Positions 49,201 through 57,728 are shown, counted from the first letter of the stretch. The stretch is DNA of 64,000 nucleotides from Thalassotalea_H sp040779345 (GCA_040779345.1 JBFONU010000010.1:97092-161091), one strand, 5' to 3'. Numbers and translations: made by a program. The notes: generated by a model from the letters alone, not told the origin.

Positions 49201-52200
49201 GTCATCGATCCATAATTGGGCAAGCTTTCTATTATCTCGTCCTTCAGAGACTATTCTGATAAATTCTTTTTTCTCATGATTATTAAGTAAGGCACTAATA
49301 CCATCAGAATTTTTCGTCTTACCAAACAATACGTCTGGATCTTTTTTACTTTCAATAAAACAGGAAAGCTTTTCAAGCAATTGATTCTTACTGTTTGCTA
49401 TAACGACTAGACGGTGAACAAATGACTTCCTACCTACTTGTAAAGTATAAGCAATATCATTTAGATTCAGCTTAATACTATTGTCGCTTTGAGATAAATC
49501 ATTCTGAATAAAGCTTTGTAGTCGAATGACCACTTCATGCAATTGTTCTTCGCTTTTAGCTGAAAGCGGAAAAATCTGAGGTGCTATATTATCACTTTCT
49601 TGTTGGGACAATTTAGCACTTTGTTCATATTTTTCAACGATGACATGCGCATTAGCACCTCCTGCACCAAAAGAGCTTATCCCGGCACGTAAAGGATAGC
49701 TAACACCTTCTATTCTTATGTTTTTCCAAGCTTCTACCTTTTGTTCAACATAAAATGGTGAGTTTTCAAAATCAATAAACTCATTCAATTCGGCTGAATG
49801 TAAGGAGGGAACCAATTGGCTAAACTTCATTTGTAATAGTACTTTACAAATACTTGCCAGCCCTGCAGCAGCTTCTAAATGACCTATATTTGTTTTAACT
49901 GAACCTATTGCACAGCTTTGTTTATCAACATCATGTTTTTCATATGCGTTTGTTAAGCCTGTAATTTCAATAGGATCACCTAATTCGGTTCCTGTACCAT
50001 GCGCTTCAATATACCCAATGCTACGAGCATCAATTTTTGCCTTATCGAGTGCTGCTACAATTACCTCTGTTTGTGCTTTAGGATTCGGGACAGAATAACC
50101 ACTTGTTTTACCACCGTGATTAATAGCAATGCTTTTTATTACACCTTGAATATTGTCGCCATCACTAATCGCTTGATTTAGTGGCTTAATGAACAATGCA
50201 TTAATGCCTTCACCTGCGACATAACCATTAGCCCCTTTACCAAAACTGCGGCATAAACTATCTTCAGACAGTGCACCACTATTAATGGTCATTTCTTGTT
50301 TTGCTCTATGGACATCAAGGTTGACTCCACCGACTATAGCGCCGCTACATTCACCTTTATAAATAGACTCACAAGCAAGGTTTAATGCAGTCAAACTTGC
50401 AGAACAAGCAGTATCTACAGCTAAACTAGGTCCTGAAAGATTCATACTATATGAAACTCTATTAGCAATACTCCATAAAAAAGAGTTGCTAATAACATGA
50501 TTTCCTAATAAGCGTTCTTCAGCACCTAATGTCTGATACATAGTCCATACTGCACCAACAAAAACACCTATATCACGGGGACCACCTTCAGAAACTAGAG
50601 TTTCAGGGTAGTAGCCAGCATCTTCGATTGCCTCCCAAGCGACTTCAAGAAAAAGCCGCTCTTGCGGATCCATCGCTTCAGCTTCACGAGGAGATATATT
50701 GAAAAACAAAGAGTCAAATTTATCAACATTCTCTATAAAGCCGCCTCGATATTTCCCCATATTTTCCGGTTGTCTTCGGCCTTTAAAGCGATATTCAGGA
50801 ATGTCATCAATACAATCACGTCCTTGAATTAAGTTGTTCCATAACTCAGTTAAATTATCGGCTTTAGGATGACGACCTGCCATACCAACAATTGCAATAT
50901 CTTGTGGTCGATATGTATTTGCTTCATCTTTCACTGACACCACAAACGGCGGGCTCTTCTGATCAACTACATTTTTTATAAAATCAGTAGGTTGTTTATC
51001 AACAATGCTATTAGCTCGGCCTTCCACAATCGACGCGCTTTGCGTAACAGGGGTTGCATTAACTAATTGCTGAACTTTAAAGTCTGCTCTTGAAACAGTA
51101 CTCCCTGAAAGCATACGATATTGTTTTAATTGATAAATAGTATCTATTACACCAAAACTCTCATTATCTTCTTCTTGTTTTAACAGTTCGGGGACGTTTT
51201 TGACATCTTCAAAAAGCCCAACCAATTTATGAATAATAGATTCTACTTCCGCTTGTGTTAAACCGACGGGAATAGCTAATCGTACTAAATCATTAAGTGA
51301 GGAGCCGTTTTGCATACCTACACTATGAGCTCCTCCACGGATCCCCGTGTTTAAATACATCCAAGCAAGAAAAGAAGCCACAGGTTCATCTACATTATTA
51401 AAAGCTGAAACTTGTTTAACATCGATCAGTATACAATGGGCTCCTGCCGGTGCAACTACCGGAATATTACGAGAAGATAAGGTTTGCCAAATAAGTTTAA
51501 CCCATTCTTTTCGTCGGGTAACATGTGTTTCAATTTGCTTGCGCTTTTGCAAAGCAAGTGCAACAAGTTTTTTATCAATAACATCTAAACCACAACCGGT
51601 ACTACTTATTAAATTCTGTAGTTTTTCATATAGCGCGACATCATTTGTGGCAATTAGCCCACCTTTATCTAGACAGAAATCTTTTGCTAAACTAACTGTA
51701 ATAGCATCAGCATATGAAAATATTTGATGGGCTACTTCCCAAACATCTTTGCTGGCATAACCTGCTTCGTTTTCAATGACGAAAAGCGCATTTTCTATGA
51801 TTCGAGTACCATCAAGTACAAGTGAAATATTATTTTCGGATAATATATTTTTGACTTGCTGTAAATGTTCAATCGATATCGGATGACCACCAGTGGCATT
51901 GTTACTTACTTCAAGGCAAACCATAGCAATATTTGCAGCGTTAGCTTGAACGTTTTGTTGTAATGCTTGCCAATCTACTTCTCCTTTGAATAAGGTGTCA
52001 GAATCTAGCGTAAATACGATTGGACTAGCAATTTCCTTAGGTGTAAAGCCTTTTTCTATTTGATGAAATATAGCAGTCGGAAAAAGCATACTTTGTAATA
52101 CAACGCCTTTATGAGACCAGGCTTGATAAAATACATCTTCAGCCATACGCCCTGAACGGGTTAAGCTGAAATATTTAAAAGGAAATATAGCCCTTAAGGT

Positions 52201-53907
52201 ATCGTCAATATTTATCGGCTGTTGCAGTTGTGAATGCAATTGTTTCATTTGTTTGCCAATTACAGGCAATGTTAGCTGTGCCCAAGAATCAGTTTTTAAA
52301 TCAAATTCAATTTGGTCATTTGGAACCCGTAATGGATTAAATCCAAAATCGGCTAACATCATAGAACGATGTTCTCCCTGAAGAACCAATGTGTCTGAAT
52401 TTTTTTGTGTTTTAACTAGCAGCTCATCATTATTTATTATTGAAGAAGTTGTACTGATAACTTTGTCCGCAGCGTGAGTTTTAACATCAACAAACTCTTC
52501 TTGGGAAGGTTCTGCAATCATCATAATAATATCAATGATATTAGTATGATTTTTATTAGTCACTGCCCGGCATAAATAGATAGAACTATTTTCTGGGCGG
52601 AATTTATTTTTAAATTGAAAATTCCCTGAATCATTGAAAATATTTTGCTCTCGTAATTCATCTAAAATACGATCAACATCAGGATCGGCATTGGAAGAAT
52701 CACTTAATTTACAACCATAAGTGCCACCTAAGCTGAGTAAATTACATTCTTCAGCAACTAAGGTTTTTATGATGTTAACAATCGCATATTCAAGACCGCC
52801 TAAAGGCATATCTTGAGCATAAAACTCTAAATCCATCAAATAACCATTTTCGTCTGACGACATTGACGAAATAAGAATAACATTTTGTAAAACATCATCG
52901 GAAAAAGTAATAAACACACGATGTTCTTTGCTTAGATTTCCAGCGAGGATCTCTTCTTTTACTGTATAAATAAGAGGATTTACCATGGTTCTAGACTGGC
53001 ACCAAGCATCAATAACATTAGCTATATTTTGATCCGTTTCTGGATGAGAACCACAGATATATTCTACTGTCTTACAATTTCCAGACTTTTCGAATTTAGA
53101 TATTTGATACCTTAAACGACGCATTGGACCACCGGTAAGGCTAAATTCTTGCAAGTTTATAATCCTTTGAACAACGCCAAAAGGAGTCGCCGAAAATGGG
53201 GTTTCTCCAATAGCTTTAAGTTGTTCGCCTGAAAAAAGGTTCAGTTCTAAATCATAATCATTACAGTATTGTAAAAGCTCACAAGCAAGAGTATCAAAGT
53301 ATGCTTCAGCTCCTGTATAAGCATATACTAAAATTATCTTTTTACTGCGACTTAGGTTGAAATAACCTTTGTTTTCGCTACCAATAAAGAGGTAAGGCGC
53401 AATGTTTCGAGTGCCACGCGAAACTGAGGTCTCATTTTTAAACTCACTAAAAAGCCTTTTAATCAGGTCGCTTAATTCTGCATGAGCATAAGCCGCTTTT
53501 TCTAGTATAAGCGTAGGTGAGTTTTGTTCATCATTGATCGATACTAAATCAGAGGATGATGTCTTTGAAATAACATCGGATTTGCTTTGTTTATTAATCT
53601 CTGCAGGGAAGTCAATTCCCACATTAAGTTCATTTGAAAATTTAGCAATAAGAACATCAGAATGTTTTTTAACAAAATAATGAGATAGATCATGAATATT
53701 AAAATGCTCAAAAAGCAATGTTTTAGATAAAGCACCAAAATCAGCTTCTAACACTTTTATGATTTTCAACACATGAAAAGAATTGATTCCTAGCTCACCA
53801 AATGGTGCTAAGGAATCGAAATCTGAAGATAAAGACTCTGAAGCCTCAGAAATTAAATATTTAAGATAGGATTCGGTTAACTCTAGTATTAATTCTTGAT
53901 CAATCAT
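43282..53907 (-). CDS. Trans-AT PKS with N-terminal ACP, DUF2156 and PLP beta-lyase domains
   Basis: About 3,541 residues; positions count from an upstream ATG at 53940. The ATG at 53907 is preferred because AAGAGAG precedes it. Order: ACP (GINSFHVL, near 52); DUF2156 GNAT-like domain (about 157-470); PLP beta-eliminating lyase domain related to tyrosine phenol-lyase/tryptophanase (about 515-935); KS (DTACSAS, 1178; HGTGTELG), DH (His in YDHLVSDIPTLPG, 1655; HPSLVDGSFQ, 1822), KR (TGGAGGLG, 2183; QSDYSFAN), ACP (GFDSIGL, 2488); KS (DTACSSS, 2766; CHGTGTSLG), then an inactive DH (3220-3480: catalytic His, GPxH and HPxxxD all altered, the last to HPCMMEG). No AT. It is the first gene of a five-gene operon. 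The final KS-DH* must be served by an ACP on a later protein, most simply the first ACP of the KS0 protein, with the aminotransferase between. Confidence 0.95.
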   Translation of the reverse strand: MIDQELILELTESYLKYLISEASESLSSDFDSLAPFGELGINSFHVLKIIKVLEADFGALSKTLLFEHFNIHDLSHYFVKKHSDVLIAKFSNELNVGIDFPAEINKQSKSDVISKTSSSDLVSINDEQNSPTLILEKAAYAHAELSDLIKRLFSEFKNETSVSRGTRNIAPYLFIGSENKGYFNLSRSKKIILVYAYTGAEAYFDTLACELLQYCNDYDLELNLFSGEQLKAIGETPFSATPFGVVQRIINLQEFSLTGGPMRRLRYQISKFEKSGNCKTVEYICGSHPETDQNIANVIDAWCQSRTMVNPLIYTVKEEILAGNLSKEHRVFITFSDDVLQNVILISSMSSDENGYLMDLEFYAQDMPLGGLEYAIVNIIKTLVAEECNLLSLGGTYGCKLSDSSNADPDVDRILDELREQNIFNDSGNFQFKNKFRPENSSIYLCRAVTNKNHTNIIDIIMMIAEPSQEEFVDVKTHAADKVISTTSSIINNDELLVKTQKNSDTLVLQGEHRSMMLADFGFNPLRVPNDQIEFDLKTDSWAQLTLPVIGKQMKQLHSQLQQPINIDDTLRAIFPFKYFSLTRSGRMAEDVFYQAWSHKGVVLQSMLFPTAIFHQIEKGFTPKEIASPIVFTLDSDTLFKGEVDWQALQQNVQANAANIAMVCLEVSNNATGGHPISIEHLQQVKNILSENNISLVLDGTRIIENALFVIENEAGYASKDVWEVAHQIFSYADAITVSLAKDFCLDKGGLIATNDVALYEKLQNLISSTGCGLDVIDKKLVALALQKRKQIETHVTRRKEWVKLIWQTLSSRNIPVVAPAGAHCILIDVKQVSAFNNVDEPVASFLAWMYLNTGIRGGAHSVGMQNGSSLNDLVRLAIPVGLTQAEVESIIHKLVGLFEDVKNVPELLKQEEDNESFGVIDTIYQLKQYRMLSGSTVSRADFKVQQLVNATPVTQSASIVEGRANSIVDKQPTDFIKNVVDQKSPPFVVSVKDEANTYRPQDIAIVGMAGRHPKADNLTELWNNLIQGRDCIDDIPEYRFKGRRQPENMGKYRGGFIENVDKFDSLFFNISPREAEAMDPQERLFLEVAWEAIEDAGYYPETLVSEGGPRDIGVFVGAVWTMYQTLGAEERLLGNHVISNSFLWSIANRVSYSMNLSGPSLAVDTACSASLTALNLACESIYKGECSGAIVGGVNLDVHRAKQEMTINSGALSEDSLCRSFGKGANGYVAGEGINALFIKPLNQAISDGDNIQGVIKSIAINHGGKTSGYSVPNPKAQTEVIVAALDKAKIDARSIGYIEAHGTGTELGDPIEITGLTNAYEKHDVDKQSCAIGSVKTNIGHLEAAAGLASICKVLLQMKFSQLVPSLHSAELNEFIDFENSPFYVEQKVEAWKNIRIEGVSYPLRAGISSFGAGGANAHVIVEKYEQSAKLSQQESDNIAPQIFPLSAKSEEQLHEVVIRLQSFIQNDLSQSDNSIKLNLNDIAYTLQVGRKSFVHRLVVIANSKNQLLEKLSCFIESKKDPDVLFGKTKNSDGISALLNNHEKKEFIRIVSEGRDNRKLAQLWIDDLLSDWQGNKEQLSGKRTSLPTYPFADKRHWIADIAPSSELSFSSGTKLHPLVDTNESTFERQIFKKTFNEQEFFIYDHLVSDIPTLPGVAYLDLVRKAGEIAAGRKVQKIKNILWVSPLTVENSIPTETFVELKPNGETINFEVFGNKADGGKQLYSQGKLSYASEEEENAESEYIDLQSIKARCAKVVEGKDAYPLFKSLGLHLGPSFQVLQNVYKNNEEVLGELKIPDIREGDFDDYILHPSLVDGSFQAAMGAQLVGDTAGEMIVPYSLGQVEILHPLTPVCYSYVVEAKDNKKSGSNLSKKNVLIVGSDGKILVRVTDSVGVALTDVHEKPAVGETQAGSDDEFTKLYYSSVWEKSLLSGDITSESLNNILLFDVNNTLMGLYQQRLRAAGKKSDHIVLVKPGEKYEQVEEGVYTINPESKADYIQLIKTLSDKQWSINKICFAWPAIPVLNFENDYRHDVLKEPLAKGVYAFLNLCQSMIELKLEDKTQLLYLFLSSKDTPQIHNEAINGFAKILQAESPKLDCKILEIQQDTFIVNDDVLEIILSEYILDSTKSLTVLHDVQGRYVKEIKRLNLDETIINNASQDIVIKEKGVYLITGGAGGLGLLFAEYLAKQCHAKLVLTGRSELSKEREEQLNAIRELGAQVRYIPSDISDYEDVKRLIAETKAEFGEINGIIHSAGVLRDAYIRNKTAEEMNAVFAPKLNGSLHLDEITKHEKLDFFVMFSSLAALAGNAGQSDYSFANHFMDSFAHKRNLLRDQGLRVGKTLSLNWSLWADGGMQLDAQTEQFFRNSLGIKPLAAQTGINTFIRGLSSNLASFAVIEGVQDKIEKAWGIAQVSDQTSLLESTGADNQATASLTIPADEGQADSELTTLVQSALSEIVIDFLKLDSEDLDTILLDLGFDSIGLTTFANAVNDKYQLDITPVLFFEYPNIRLIGQYIAEEHPEEALAVHQSSTMTVSSSNIEQAPKNSTSSQQQESFSINKGWRAEPTQTPEAKNANGSFSAEHRFVQQPIAIVGASGVMPQSDNLDEYWQKLRNSENNMVTLIPEDRWSWQEYYGDPLEEENKTKSKWGGFMRSVDKFDPLFWGMSPREAEMTDPQQRLFLESVWGAVEDSGHKVSDLAGTKTGLFVGAATRDYIDIMAAENAELDGYSASGTSHAILANRVSFLLGLHGPSAPLDTACSSSLVALHRAIESIHTGSSEMAIVGGVQVMLTPAAFISFGAAGMLASDGKCKTFDERADGYVRGEGSGAIFIKPLSMAESDGDHIYAVIKATAENHGGRSTMLTAPNPNAQAELLVEAYDKAQIDPTTVGYIECHGTGTSLGDPIEIQAMKKAFATLYKKHNKGKAQTPHIGLTSAKTNIGHLETAAGIAGILKVLLSMKNKEIPALLHYEKMNPYINLKDTPFYMVDKTQPWQAIKGPDGAPLPRRAGISSFGFGGANVHVVLEEYLAKNKQALPVVNRPHLIVLSAKTEERLGAYAELMLAHISKETLNLSDFEYTLQVGRDAMIHRVAFIVESGEELVVKLQSFIDGQRDMDGFYQGRKPAKKEDLGVDISQIKQWFEQQSYAEIFTMWVKGLEVDWAMLYGNIKPNRLSLPTYPFARERYWFSGNKEKAVKLASKVLHPLLHINTSTLRQQSYSAQFKGDEFFIKQNLIDIKAEKSTIEQSILSEMACLEMVREAVAQATLSQNELLNITLENIHWSESVNIKKGTDVSVALFETDDGQIDYEIYSIDQSLAGETVELLHCHGSAMLNVDVKAGQIDLEQLQAQMSSTAIVSGQFYRNHEQMGMKYKNSLQPVRTAYQGHNQCLVQLSLPTVIETTIDEYVLHPCMMEGALQAAVDLIADKANKHNALITLLSLDKLKIMSACTHEMYVWVRFSRSSGDMENTIKLDIDLIDNQGNVSVTFKALTFNSNNLKQQHQIQRNDFERLLDSISHSSNEKQSLNEPENVTAAFQKLLDNMIKG
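51140..52370 (-). other. PLP beta-eliminating lyase (tyrosine phenol-lyase/tryptophanase-like) domain embedded in the PKS
   Basis: The alignment to tyrosine phenol-lyase runs the full length. GFNPLRV and DLKTDS are near the start, SGRMAEDV follows, then VSNNATGGHPIS, LDGTRIIENALF, FSYADAITVSLAKD (PLP Lys near 750), VRLAIP and IYQLKQYR at the end. The Asp and Arg of DGTR and the Arg of VRLAIP, which hold the cofactor and carboxylate in the family, are present. The segment with the leaving-group Tyr (family DEAYxGS) is shortened and absent, and the phenol-binding MER near GVRS is changed to GAH. A PLP beta-elimination on a non-aromatic substrate is therefore more likely than cleavage of free Tyr or Trp. 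Confidence 0.85.
52540..53470 (-). other. DUF2156 (MprF C-terminal/GNAT-fold) domain embedded in the PKS
   Basis: The region carries the pattern of DUF2156: LTGGPMRRLRYQISKFEKSG, DAWCQSR, GGLEYAIVNIIK, NLLSLGG and FKNKFRPENSSIYL at the end. Family members such as the C-terminal part of MprF use aminoacyl-tRNA as donor in a double GNAT fold. In this protein the domain lies directly between an ACP and the PLP lyase domain. Acyl- or aminoacyl-transfer to the carrier-bound chain is a possibility; nothing in the sequence identifies its donor. Confidence 0.72.
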
Positions 53908-54178
53908 TTTGTCTCTCTTGAGATTAGAAGTGAGCAGCATTCACTTACTTTTCGAAGTGGTTTAAAGTGAAAATCCACTTATTACAATAGTGCACATTCC
54001 AGATTACTATTATCTACATTACGCCAGCTGTGCTAGCTAAAAATGAACATTGATATATAGCCTAGTAAATATATCTAAATTCAAATAAGCATATAAGGTT
54101 ATTTGATATAAAAATCAAATTACTAGATGATTATTCACACAAATTCCATCATTCATTTCAAAGTATAATTCGGCTTTA

Positions 54179-54220
54179 AATAACTAATAAGTAAAGCCAT
54201 AGTTATACTTATTAGTTATT
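54179..54220. repeat. 15-bp perfect inverted repeat before the PKS operon
   Basis: The arms AATAACTAATAAGTA and TACTTATTAGTTATT pair perfectly with a 12-nt loop. It lies about 270 bp upstream of the PKS start and 160 bp downstream of the permease stop. It may be a second terminator of the ABC operon or a regulatory structure in the leader of the biosynthetic operon. Confidence 0.55.
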
Positions 54221-54300
54221 GCTTTAATTCAACGATTACTTAGCTATCAAACAACATGATATTCATTGCTGAAATAACAAATAGTCATACAGGTTAAAAT

Positions 54301-54330
54301 AGACTTAAGCCAAATTATTGGCTTAAGTCT
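54301..54330 (-). terminator. Strong hairpin after the ABC permease gene
   Basis: AGACTTAAGCCAA and TTGGCTTAAGTCT form a perfect 13-bp stem with a 4-nt loop, 51 bp after the permease stop. On the minus strand it is followed by ATTTTAAC, a short T-rich stretch. It is the best terminator candidate in the window. A smaller hairpin (TGAGCT/AGCTCA, 54343-54364) precedes it. Confidence 0.6.
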
Positions 54331-54380
54331 GATACATAATGCTGAGCTAAAAAAACAAAGCTCATCGCATTCATTTTCTA

Positions 54381-56819
54381 TTAATCATAATGTAATGCTT
54401 CACTAGGTTCTAATTTTAATACTCTCTTAGTAGGCACATATGCAGCATAAATAACAACACTTGTGATCATTGTGACTATCGCTATCGCAATAATAAACAA
54501 GCTACCATTCTCTATACCCATGCTTTGAGACATACCAAAACCTAATCCACAACCTATAATTAATCCAGGAATACCTCCCCATAAAAGCTGCTTCATTCCC
54601 GCTTTTATATATTCATTCATAATGCGTTTATCAACAGCACCTAATGCCCGCTTAATACCTATTTCCTGAATTTTTTGATTAATCGTATTTGACATAACAC
54701 CATAGATACCACTAGCAGCTAAAATAGCGGCAGCAATACCAAAGAGTAAAAATATCGTACTAATAAATCTCATCGGGGCATTATTAGCTATTAATCTTTC
54801 TTCAAAAGTCGTGATTCTAAATGCTGGTAATCCAGCATCTATAGATGCAAGCGTTTTACGCAAGGTAATAATAGTCGATACGGTATCAAGTTTCATTTTC
54901 AAAGCGATATTAATGCTTCTTTGTGGAGCTTGACCATAGACTCTAAATACAGATGGGGCCTTACCGCTATCTTCACTTGGGTGCCCTTGTATAGTGTGTT
55001 TGACAACACCAACAATTGTAAGCCAATTTGATTCTTCGCCATCAAGCTCAACAACTCGTACACGCTTTCCAATAGGTGAAGTATCAGGAAAGTGACGTGA
55101 CACAAAACTATCAGTGACTATCACTGTTTTCTTATTAACCCCATTATCACCATGATTAAAATAGCGTCCTTGTTTTAATTCTACACCTAACTTATTCAAT
55201 GACCCTGGAGTAACAACAATATAGTTTGCACGTGGGTAACCAACGTTACCTTCTTCGGAATATTCTTTACCTTCTAGTGCCATCGCCAATCGTTCTGTCT
55301 GCATACCAGGCAAAGCTGATGTGATCATAACATCACCGATAGTAGAATCATTTTCTAATCGATTTTGTAAGGTCTCAACAAATTTTACTTGCTTCTCAGC
55401 TGAATCGTAATCGGCTTCATAAAGCATAACCCTTGAAATTAACGTGTCTTTAGAATTAACGCCATAATCCACCTGATTAGCAATAAAAGTTCCAACTAGA
55501 ATAACACCTGCAATAATTAGCACAGTAATAGTGATGAATATTTGACTTATCACTAATAAACGATTGAGTAACCCTGCCTTCTTCCCCAAAGCACCTCTTG
55601 TTCCATCACGAAGTATGGTATTAAAGTCAGCACCAGAATTCTTCCATGCGGGTAAAAAACCAGTAATAATTATATTACTAAAAACAAAGATAAAAAATAG
55701 TTTCATTGTGAAAGCATCGATACCGAACTTCCACCAAAATGGAGGTTTATCAGAGAAAAAAGTGGCTACTGTTGACTCTAAAGCACCTAAGAACCAACTT
55801 GTTGCTAATAAACCAACTAATCCTCCAATCACACAAATAATTATACTTTCCCATAGCATTTGACTAATAAGTCGTGAACGAGGAGCTCCTAATGCCACTC
55901 TAATAGCAGTCTCTTTACTACGCTCAACAGCTCTGGACAATAATAAGTTTCCAACATTAGCGGACGCTAAAAACAACAAGAAAATAGCAACTACATACAT
56001 AGCGTAAATAACTTGCACTTCTCCTCTTGCTCCTTGAGAGTTTTGCAAAGTATCTACGTATACACTGGTATTGCTATTAGTTTTAGGATATTTCTCTTCA
56101 ATCCTTTGCATAATCAAATCTAACTGATTATTAATGTCGTCCATCGATGCTCCTGCATTAATATGAGCAAGACCAAAATAGCTATCCGTATCACCGCGAT
56201 TTAATCGCGTAGCGTCTTCCCCCATAGGTATCCAAAGTGCTGCAACATTAGGAAATGAATAATCTTTTGGCATGACCCCTATAATACGATGATTCACACC
56301 ATTAATAAGTAACTTTTGATCAATAACACTGTTTGCACCTAAAAACTGATTTTGCCAAATATCAAATCCTATCACTACAACTTTTTCAGCACCCTTCCTA
56401 TTTTCAGCATCAGTGAATTCTCGTCCTAAAACAGGTTTAGTTCGAGTAAATTTAAAGATACTCGGCTCAGCAGAAACAGCTGCATACCTTCTCGCCCCAT
56501 CTCGTCCCGCGGCATTAACACTAATGTTTTTAAAAGCACTAAACTCAGATAAGCCTTTTACATTAGTTCTGATTTCGTAATAATCATGCAAATTAATTGG
56601 CGCTCCATAGTCAACAACGCCTTTTTGATATGCATTTAAAACAACAATTGATTCTCCATCCTCAAATGGTAAGGCTTTAAAAGCCATCGCATTTAAAAAT
56701 GAAAATAGATATAAACTTAGCCCCATTCCCGTTGCCATTACTATTATAGTTAATAATGAAAAGCTCGGTTTTTTAATGAGTAATCGAAGAGCATACTTAA
56801 AATCACTTATAAACATCAT
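54381..56819 (-). CDS. FtsX/MacB-type ABC transporter permease
   Basis: 812 residues; its ATG overlaps the ATPase stop (ATGA). The N-terminal helix (about 18-42) is followed by a MacB_PCD-like periplasmic domain, a block of helices (about 270-300, 325-350, 370-390, 430-455), a second periplasmic domain and a C-terminal group of FtsX helices (about 690-800). SRAVERSKETAIRVALGAPR and KIQEIGIKRALGAVDKR are the duplicated FtsX motifs. This two-fold architecture fits MacB-like permeases, which move peptides, antibiotics or lipoproteins through mechanotransmission rather than through a membrane channel. With the ATPase upstream and the divergent HlyD protein it probably forms a tripartite exporter; no TolC homologue is in the window. 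Confidence 0.93.
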   Translation of the reverse strand: MMFISDFKYALRLLIKKPSFSLLTIIVMATGMGLSLYLFSFLNAMAFKALPFEDGESIVVLNAYQKGVVDYGAPINLHDYYEIRTNVKGLSEFSAFKNISVNAAGRDGARRYAAVSAEPSIFKFTRTKPVLGREFTDAENRKGAEKVVVIGFDIWQNQFLGANSVIDQKLLINGVNHRIIGVMPKDYSFPNVAALWIPMGEDATRLNRGDTDSYFGLAHINAGASMDDINNQLDLIMQRIEEKYPKTNSNTSVYVDTLQNSQGARGEVQVIYAMYVVAIFLLFLASANVGNLLLSRAVERSKETAIRVALGAPRSRLISQMLWESIIICVIGGLVGLLATSWFLGALESTVATFFSDKPPFWWKFGIDAFTMKLFFIFVFSNIIITGFLPAWKNSGADFNTILRDGTRGALGKKAGLLNRLLVISQIFITITVLIIAGVILVGTFIANQVDYGVNSKDTLISRVMLYEADYDSAEKQVKFVETLQNRLENDSTIGDVMITSALPGMQTERLAMALEGKEYSEEGNVGYPRANYIVVTPGSLNKLGVELKQGRYFNHGDNGVNKKTVIVTDSFVSRHFPDTSPIGKRVRVVELDGEESNWLTIVGVVKHTIQGHPSEDSGKAPSVFRVYGQAPQRSINIALKMKLDTVSTIITLRKTLASIDAGLPAFRITTFEERLIANNAPMRFISTIFLLFGIAAAILAASGIYGVMSNTINQKIQEIGIKRALGAVDKRIMNEYIKAGMKQLLWGGIPGLIIGCGLGFGMSQSMGIENGSLFIIAIAIVTMITSVVIYAAYVPTKRVLKLEPSEALHYD

Positions 56820-57583
56820 GCAAGTACTTCCTCAACTTCTACTGGTTTATCAATTGATTCATTATCTTGTATACCTGTGTCAACAGTATTTTTCTTTGTC
56901 ACTGTATCTGCTACAACACAGCCATCATATAATTCAATTGTACGTTCAGCCCTTAAAGCAGAACGAGGGTCATGAGTTACCATACATATAGTTGCTCCCT
57001 CAGAATGTAATTTAGCTAGTAATTCCATAACCGCTTCTGCATTTTTTGAATCAAGGTTACCTGTAGGTTCATCTGCTAAAATTATAGAAGGGCTACCTGC
57101 CACGGCTCTAGCTACAGCTATACGTTGTTGTTGTCCGCCCGATAATTGTGATGGAAAATGTTTAGCTCTATGAGACATATCAACTTTTTCAAGCGCTTCT
57201 TTTACCATCGTTTTACGCTCTAATTTACTCAAGTCGTTACGATAAGTTAATGGTAATTCAACATTCTCTTCCACACTTAAATCACTAATAAGGTTGAAGG
57301 ATTGAAAAATAAATCCTATCTCTTTATTTCTAATTTTTGCCCGCTCATTTTTAGAAATATCTGAAACATCATGACCTGCTAGTATATACTTCCCTTCACT
57401 AGAAGTATCTAACAAGCCAAGCAGTGATAGTAAAGTCGATTTTCCACACCCAGACGGACCTGAAATAGAAATGTATTCGCCTTTATTAATTGTAAAACAA
57501 ATATTACTCAAAGCATGAGTTTCAATATCATCTGTTAAAAATATTTTTTTTATATTTTCTAAATTAATTAATGCACTATCCAT
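56816..57583 (-). CDS. ABC transporter ATP-binding protein (LolD/MacB type)
   Basis: The open frame begins at 57625, but the ATG at 57583 follows AAAGGAAACGTT, an ideal ribosome site, and gives the usual family N-terminus (ALINLENIKKIF). Walker A is GPSGCGKS, the Q-loop lies in FIFQSFNL, the signature is LSGGQQQRIAVARA, Walker B is IILADEPTGNLDS and the switch His is in MVTHDP. About 255 residues, with an acidic C-terminal extension. It is translationally coupled to the permease and powers that transporter. Confidence 0.95.
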   Translation of the reverse strand: MDSALINLENIKKIFLTDDIETHALSNICFTINKGEYISISGPSGCGKSTLLSLLGLLDTSSEGKYILAGHDVSDISKNERAKIRNKEIGFIFQSFNLISDLSVEENVELPLTYRNDLSKLERKTMVKEALEKVDMSHRAKHFPSQLSGGQQQRIAVARAVAGSPSIILADEPTGNLDSKNAEAVMELLAKLHSEGATICMVTHDPRSALRAERTIELYDGCVVADTVTKKNTVDTGIQDNESIDKPVEVEEVLA

Positions 57584-57728
57584 AACGTTTCCTTTTTCGA
57601 ATTTTTTATTGTAAATTTTATTCATCGTTTACGTTCATTAATGAGTTTAAACAATGTCTTCTTTATTAAACGACTGATTAACAGAAATAGACGAAACTTA
57701 TTTATATTGGTTTATTTCTATTGTAATA

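Larger units (their letters stand above)
53941..54380. other. 440-bp intergenic region upstream of the PKS operon
   Basis: No gene is seen. It holds three inverted repeats (54179-54220, 54301-54330, 54343-54364) between the end of the ABC permease gene and the start of the five-gene PKS/NRPS operon. The promoter of the operon should lie in the AT-rich part nearest 53,950-54,150, but no convincing -35/-10 pair could be chosen by eye. Confidence 0.55.

Noticed and set aside
51140..52370. Simple call as a free tryptophanase
   Set aside because: It is in frame with PKS domains on both sides and lacks the family's leaving-group Tyr loop.
1..53907. Acyltransferase, enoylreductase, methyltransferase or epimerase domains in the megasynthases
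   Set aside because: I looked for GHSxG-type AT motifs, ER nucleotide motifs, SAM motifs and E-domain motifs. The only GHSxG is in the terminal TE.
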